Below are positions 63,503 to 64,000 of a stretch of 64,000 bases of DNA, piece after piece (position 1 is the stretch's first letter; each line of letters begins with the position of its first letter). Origin of the DNA: G965276765 sp965276765 (GTDB lineage: Bacteria; Actinomycetota; Acidimicrobiia; Acidimicrobiales; Palsa-688); contig OZ255627.1 in the NCBI GenBank assembly GCA_965276765.1, positions 2,604,001 to 2,668,000 of the forward strand, read 5' to 3'. The translations under genes were made by a program, and so were the position numbers. Under the pieces are notes generated by a model. That model did no database searches, was not told where the DNA came from, and saw nothing but the letters and a program-made list of their open reading frames with translations.

Positions 63503-64000
63503 CTAGCCGGCGAGATGACCGGCGAGGAAGGCGAGCGAAGGGGGCTGCTGGGAGTAGAAGTACGGATCGGTGTGACAACCGCCGGAGAAGGTGACGATGG
63601 TGCCGCCCGGCAGCCGGTGGGCCAGGGTGACGACGCCAGGGTGGAACGGGTCGCTGTCGCCAGACGCGATCCGGATCGGGGTGCGGACCAGGGCGGCGGT
63701 GTGGGTGACCACGTCGTTGGCGGCGAAGTCGGCGGGGGATGTGTACGCCCCGGGATTGGCGCCGTGGGCCTGGCTCCACGAGGTCCACACGGCGGGGCTG
63801 ATGGCCGCCACCGCCCGGAGGAGGCCCGGATGTTTCTCGGCGAGGAGCAGCGAGCCGTAGCCGCCCATGGAGATCCCGATCGCCCCGATCGACATGCCGG
63901 CGGCGCCGAGGCCGAGGCGCCGGCACCGTGGGATCAGCTCGTCGACGATCATCGCCATGGGGTCATCGCCGGGGTGGGCGTGCCAGTAGAGGCCCCCGCC
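63503..64000 (-). CDS. Alpha/beta hydrolase, esterase-like (5' part outside window)
   Basis: The last 165 codons of a secretory or cytosolic esterase; the frame is open to the window edge. GAIGISMGGYGSLLLA contains the nucleophile Ser, ASGDSDPFHPGVVTLA the acid, and SGGCHTDPYFYSQQPP the His. The GLYWHAHPGDDPM segment at the edge belongs to the same frame. The pattern resembles esterase D/mycolyltransferase-like acyl hydrolases. The N-terminus, and therefore any signal peptide, cannot be judged. Confidence 0.8.
   Translation of the reverse strand, partial: GGGLYWHAHPGDDPMAMIVDELIPRCRRLGLGAAGMSIGAIGISMGGYGSLLLAEKHPGLLRAVAAISPAVWTSWSQAHGANPGAYTSPADFAANDVVTHTAALVRTPIRIASGDSDPFHPGVVTLAHRLPGGTIVTFSGGCHTDPYFYSQQPPSLAFLAGHLAG

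Noticed and set aside
62157..63926. 589-codon minus-strand open frame across the MFS gene
   Set aside because: Translation is low-complexity and spans the minisatellite; the MFS frame on the other strand is clearly coding.

Overview
The window is high-GC chromosomal DNA with densely packed genes, frequent GTG starts, stop/start overlaps of the ATGA/GTGA type and very few Shine-Dalgarno motifs. The gene content points to an actinobacterium: polyphosphate glucokinase, actinobacterial-type DapD, MurT/GatD, large Lhr helicase next to a Nei glycosylase, HelD, PAC2, DUF3040 and an SCO6880-like conjugation operon. The small conserved proteins look most like those of Acidimicrobiia, but that assignment is an inference from familiarity, not from a search. 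Many genes have a TANNNT hexamer 6-10 nt before the start codon, which suggests extensive leaderless transcription.

Layout. 1-3.5 kb: 3' part of a potADBC polyamine importer, with an 82-bp repeat between potA and potD. 3.6-8.2 kb: small conserved proteins (DUF427, a Cys protein, a Nudix hydrolase, PAC2 and partner) separated by low-complexity repeats. 8.4-16.8 kb: lhr, nei, a GNAT acetyltransferase, an amidase, a PPOX-fold protein and chorismate mutase. 16.9-23.6 kb: citrate synthase, then a surface-glycan or lipid-glycan region (GtrA, methyltransferases, GT2, GT4 and an alpha/alpha-toroid protein). 23.5-26.1 kb: hemE-hemY. 26.2-32.6 kb: helD, GT2, a pyrE-like gene, pdxH-like gene, rhodanese and a group-2-like sigma factor.

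32.65-41.5 kb: a self-contained conjugation-type module. A MobF relaxase diverges from a five-gene, translationally coupled operon encoding a small two-TM protein, a VirB6-like polytopic protein, an SCO6880/PrgI-like protein, a VirB4-type ATPase and a VirD4-type coupling protein. The relaxase has an intact HUH domain but a degenerate helicase domain. No integrase, replication gene, attachment site, peptidoglycan hydrolase or IS is visible.

41.6-45.3 kb: murT-gatD-pncB (lipid II amidation and NAD salvage). 45.4-50.1 kb: a LolA/RseB-like secreted protein, an ABC ATPase/permease pair and a polytopic GT-C-like protein. 50.2-53.0 kb: dapD, an alpha/beta hydrolase and ppgK. 53.1-56.6 kb: a NarL-type two-component pair, an SDR and a DUF3040 protein. 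56.7-59.4 kb: a UDP-sulfoquinovose synthase with GtrA and a DPM1-like GT2, suggesting a sulfosugar-containing glycoconjugate. 59.5-64 kb: serS, a GT4, an MFS exporter with a palindromic operator and a truncated esterase.

No tRNA, rRNA, CRISPR array or insertion sequence was recognised. The strongest leads are the minimal conjugation module with its helicase-dead relaxase, the dispersed palindromic repeat that starts exactly at stop codons, the three 32-bp repeats before the pyrE-like gene, and the sulfoquinovose cluster.
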